Shown here: positions 61,626 through 64,000 of the stretch, one piece after another
How the letters are laid out: every line of letters begins with the position of its first letter
How positions within the stretch are numbered: the stretch's first letter is position 1
Assembly (NCBI GenBank): GCA_911728435.2
Contig: OU452208.1
Span: 1,674,001 to 1,738,000 of the forward strand
Length of the DNA: 64,000 nt
DNA from: Apoderus coryli
Taxonomy: Eukaryota; Arthropoda; Insecta; Coleoptera; Attelabidae
Direction: 5' to 3'
Program-made: the position numbers and the translations under genes
The notes under the pieces: model-generated
Database searches by the model: none
What the model saw: the letters and a program-made list of their open reading frames with translations, nothing else
Told to the model about the DNA's origin: nothing

Positions 61626-62540
61626 TTAATTATTCATGTGTTATAAGTTTTATTATTTCGAAATCCAGTACCTAGGTGGCATGTGTCCATGGACAGATTT
61701 TTATCGTTATTTATATATTTCTCTTTATGTCATTGTTATACACTTCTCAACTTTATTGGATGTTCGCATGTTAATCTGCGATTCGATATCATTCGATTAT
61801 TTGCTGGTATAAAATAGAAAACCTCTAGGGCCTCCTGTGCATACAAAAAGTTGGTGCCGTTGATCCTCGACTGAGAGCTGTGCTCGGGGTGTGACAAAAG
61901 CAAGTAATGTGCCAGAAATTAATTAATTAAATTAAAATATCACATTTGATTAGATACTTAAAAAAATATATTAGTGTCAATCAAAACGGAATTGTCAGCG
62001 AATTTAAATCAAGGTGACCAGTGATCCAGACCAGAATCAGATTGTTTGATTTGAGAATTTATGTTGAATTTTCAAAGGAGAAAAACACACGATTATAATA
62101 TTCTCATATGTAGGTGCCTATATTGTTTCACCACACAGGTGGCTTCTTCGCATATCGAGTAATAACTGCACAGCACTGTTAAAAGATAATATATAATCAG
62201 AGAAGTTTTCTGTCAAACAGAATACGTCCACAAACTATTGTTTTCTCGATCATAATATATTATAACTATGCGTCAAGCAACAGGTATAATTTTACAGGAA
62301 TACCTTATCGTTTTTTTCATTTCTAATGTTTTACACTTTTCTGTTTAGCTAGTGTGTTTTTGTCACTCGAAAGTCAAAATAGCCATATGGCTTGGTTATA
62401 TAACCAATGACCAATTTAATTACGTTTTGCTTGTGGCGTTTGAGATTTTATATAATGAAAATAATTAAAAAAAGGCATGTTATACACTAAAATTCTTGTC
62501 CGACAATTCTGTAAGTTATTGATTTTACTATAAAAATAAC
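61626..62540 (+). other. Trpm 3' untranslated region / flank
   Basis: No ORF. AT-rich; the transcript end cannot be set from sequence alone. Confidence 0.5.
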
Positions 62541-63757
62541 GGGTGCGGCAACATAACTTCCTTATTTCAAAACGCAATAAAACCCATTTTATGGAGTAGA
62601 AGTTTCTATTATTTTCTTAAATAAAGTAGGTACATATGTAAAGTTTTTCTTCAAACAGTTTTAAAAATCATGTCAGGTAGGTGACGCCCTCGATTCTCGA
62701 TACACTGAAAAAGCTGATTTCTGGCATTTGTCATAACCCTTTCCAGCATGGCAGCTGGTATGTTGACCATTTCGGCCCGGATGTTGGCTTTGAGATCTTC
62801 TTCGATTGATATAAACACGGGATTTCAAAAATCTCCATAAAAAATTCGCAAGGGGTCAAGTCTGGGGAACGAGCTGGCCACTCCAAATCACCGCTGATTG
62901 AGATTAGGCGCCCCCGAAAGTGTTCCCTCAAAACAGCCATTGATACCCTTGAAGTGTGCGCCGTGGCGCCGTCTTGTTGAAACCAATCGACCACCAAATC
63001 CAATTTCTTAAGTCGAGTAGAAAAAAAATATTCTTCGGTTCACTGTTTCCTCATTTTCTTCAAAAAACCAGGAATCAATTCCCCAGCCGAAGAAATTTGC
63101 ACACCACACTGTGACTTTAGGTGAGTGCAGGGGCCTTTAATGCATTTCCCGGGGGTTGGTGTCGGCCCAGTATTTTGTTTGTTGACGTATCCGCTCACGT
63201 GGAAATGGGCATCATCACTAAAAAAACAATTGCGTCCTCAGGAACGTCTTCGAGAAAGGGGAGAGTTCTTGAACAATCGCCAACTTGTACGGATGGTAAT
63301 GAAGATCATCGTGAAGAATTCGCCTCACTGAACGAGCGGAAAGTCTTAGGACAGATGCATGTTTGCAGGCAGAACGTCGTGGGGATCGCAATATTGAGGC
63401 TCTCACAGCTTCAATGTTTTCAGGTGTTCTAATGGGCGAGGGACTCCAATTTCGTCTCGTCACACTCGCGCTTTGTCTGAATGTAAAGATCCATGTAACT
63501 ATTGATTTCCGATCTGGCACAGGCCCTGAATTGATTTCGAAAGGCACGCTGATTTGCGATCACAGAACGTCTATTCGAAAAGTACCCCTCACCCGCAAAT
63601 GTACGTTGCTCACTATTACAACGCATCGTAGAGCCTGACCGGATGGGGAACAAAACTTTAAATGCTCGTCTACCGAATAAGAGCAGTCTCCCCCCAGTTC
63701 GATCTTTACAGTCTAAATAGCGCGCATTTCAAAAAAGGAAGTTATGATGCCGCACCC
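62541..63757 (-). mobile_element. Mariner-type relic downstream of Trpm
   Basis: Left end GGGTGCGGCAACATAACTTC and right end (complement of GGGTGCGGCATCATAACTTC) match over about 35 bp, including TTTCAAAAcGCG. 1.2 kb with a broken transposase on the minus strand. Confidence 0.85.
62690..63660 (-). pseudogene. Mariner transposase, DD41-type, broken
   Basis: Pieces on the minus strand: N-terminal RSGSTMRCNSEQRTFAGEGY (63640-63590), ARSEINSYMDLYIQTKRECD and KLESLAH-type frames; HTH ENIEAVRASILRSPRRSACK then LRLSARSVRRILHDDLHYHP and YKLAIVQEL at 63430-63245; catalytic VVDWFQQDGATAHTSRVSMA and LEWPARSPDLTPCEFFMEIF at 63000-62800. The third acidic residue, 41 residues after the second Asp, is Glu where Asp is usual. 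Several frameshifts; the first Asp block is not readable. Confidence 0.8.
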
Positions 63758-64000
63758 TGTATTTATATATTTTCGCAATTTAATTTTTTTACAATACTAT
63801 CTAGTAGCTTTAATTTGCAATTTTTCAGTAAATACTACTTCTTAAATGAATTTTATGAAATTGTTATATTCAGGATAGTTATGTTCAAATTATTGTGATC
63901 GATTGCTTACATATAAATTATTTGTAAATAAAAATCAAATCTATGCATAGCGTGGTCCACATTATTTACCCTCGTTTAAACTTTCCGTATATTTAAACTA
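63758..64000. other. Flank after the mariner relic, no feature
   Basis: AT-rich, nothing recognised. Confidence 0.4.

Overview
The window looks like an insect genome segment: AT-rich, intron-rich, and packed with Tc1/mariner, piggyBac, P-like, Ginger-like, Penelope-like, Copia-like and non-LTR elements. The order cannot be fixed from sequence alone; the transposon mix would suit a beetle or a similar large insect genome.

The one clear host gene is on the plus strand. Eight phase-consistent exons (7641-7821, 7896-8144, 9229-9400, 29181-29384, 48013-48381, 56216-56334, 60542-60722, 61399-61625) encode the C-terminal tail of a TRPM-type cation channel (insect Trpm), from the segment after the TRP helix to the stop codon. 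Its introns are 74 bp to about 19.8 kb, and nearly all the remaining sequence is transposon material lying in these introns or just outside the gene.

Layout. 0-7.6 kb: a minus-strand DUF4806-type gene of six exons whose 3' end overlaps a transposase-like ORF, a 440-bp MITE, and a 182-bp tandem array. 7.6-9.4 kb: Trpm exons 1-3 of this window, with a piggyBac remnant between exons 2 and 3. 9.4-29.2 kb intron: a mariner relic, a non-LTR element with a second one nested inside it, a Copia relic carrying a Ginger-like element and a hairpin element, another non-LTR element, and a long-TIR mariner split by a further non-LTR element. 29.2-48.0 kb intron: a Penelope-like element with a GIY-YIG domain, a THAP element, a second hairpin element, a 140-bp tandem array with a (GACA)n run, and three DD41D-type mariner elements, two of which carry intact transposase genes. 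48.4-56.2 kb intron: an inverted-repeat element holding a non-LTR element, and a giant-TIR fold-back mariner. 56.3-60.5 kb intron: a P-like THAP element with a piggyBac relic nested in it, and a Penelope end fragment. 61.6-64 kb: 3' flank with another mariner relic.

The most interesting signals are: (i) a bicistron-like DUF4806 gene and transposase ORF overlapping by 38 nt; (ii) eight dispersed copies of a CTGARGA-hairpin-CGAAACG motif resembling a hammerhead ribozyme core, linked to Penelope termini and to hairpin elements with 12-13 bp target duplications; (iii) long-TIR DD41D mariners with open transposases, one needing removal of a short intron.
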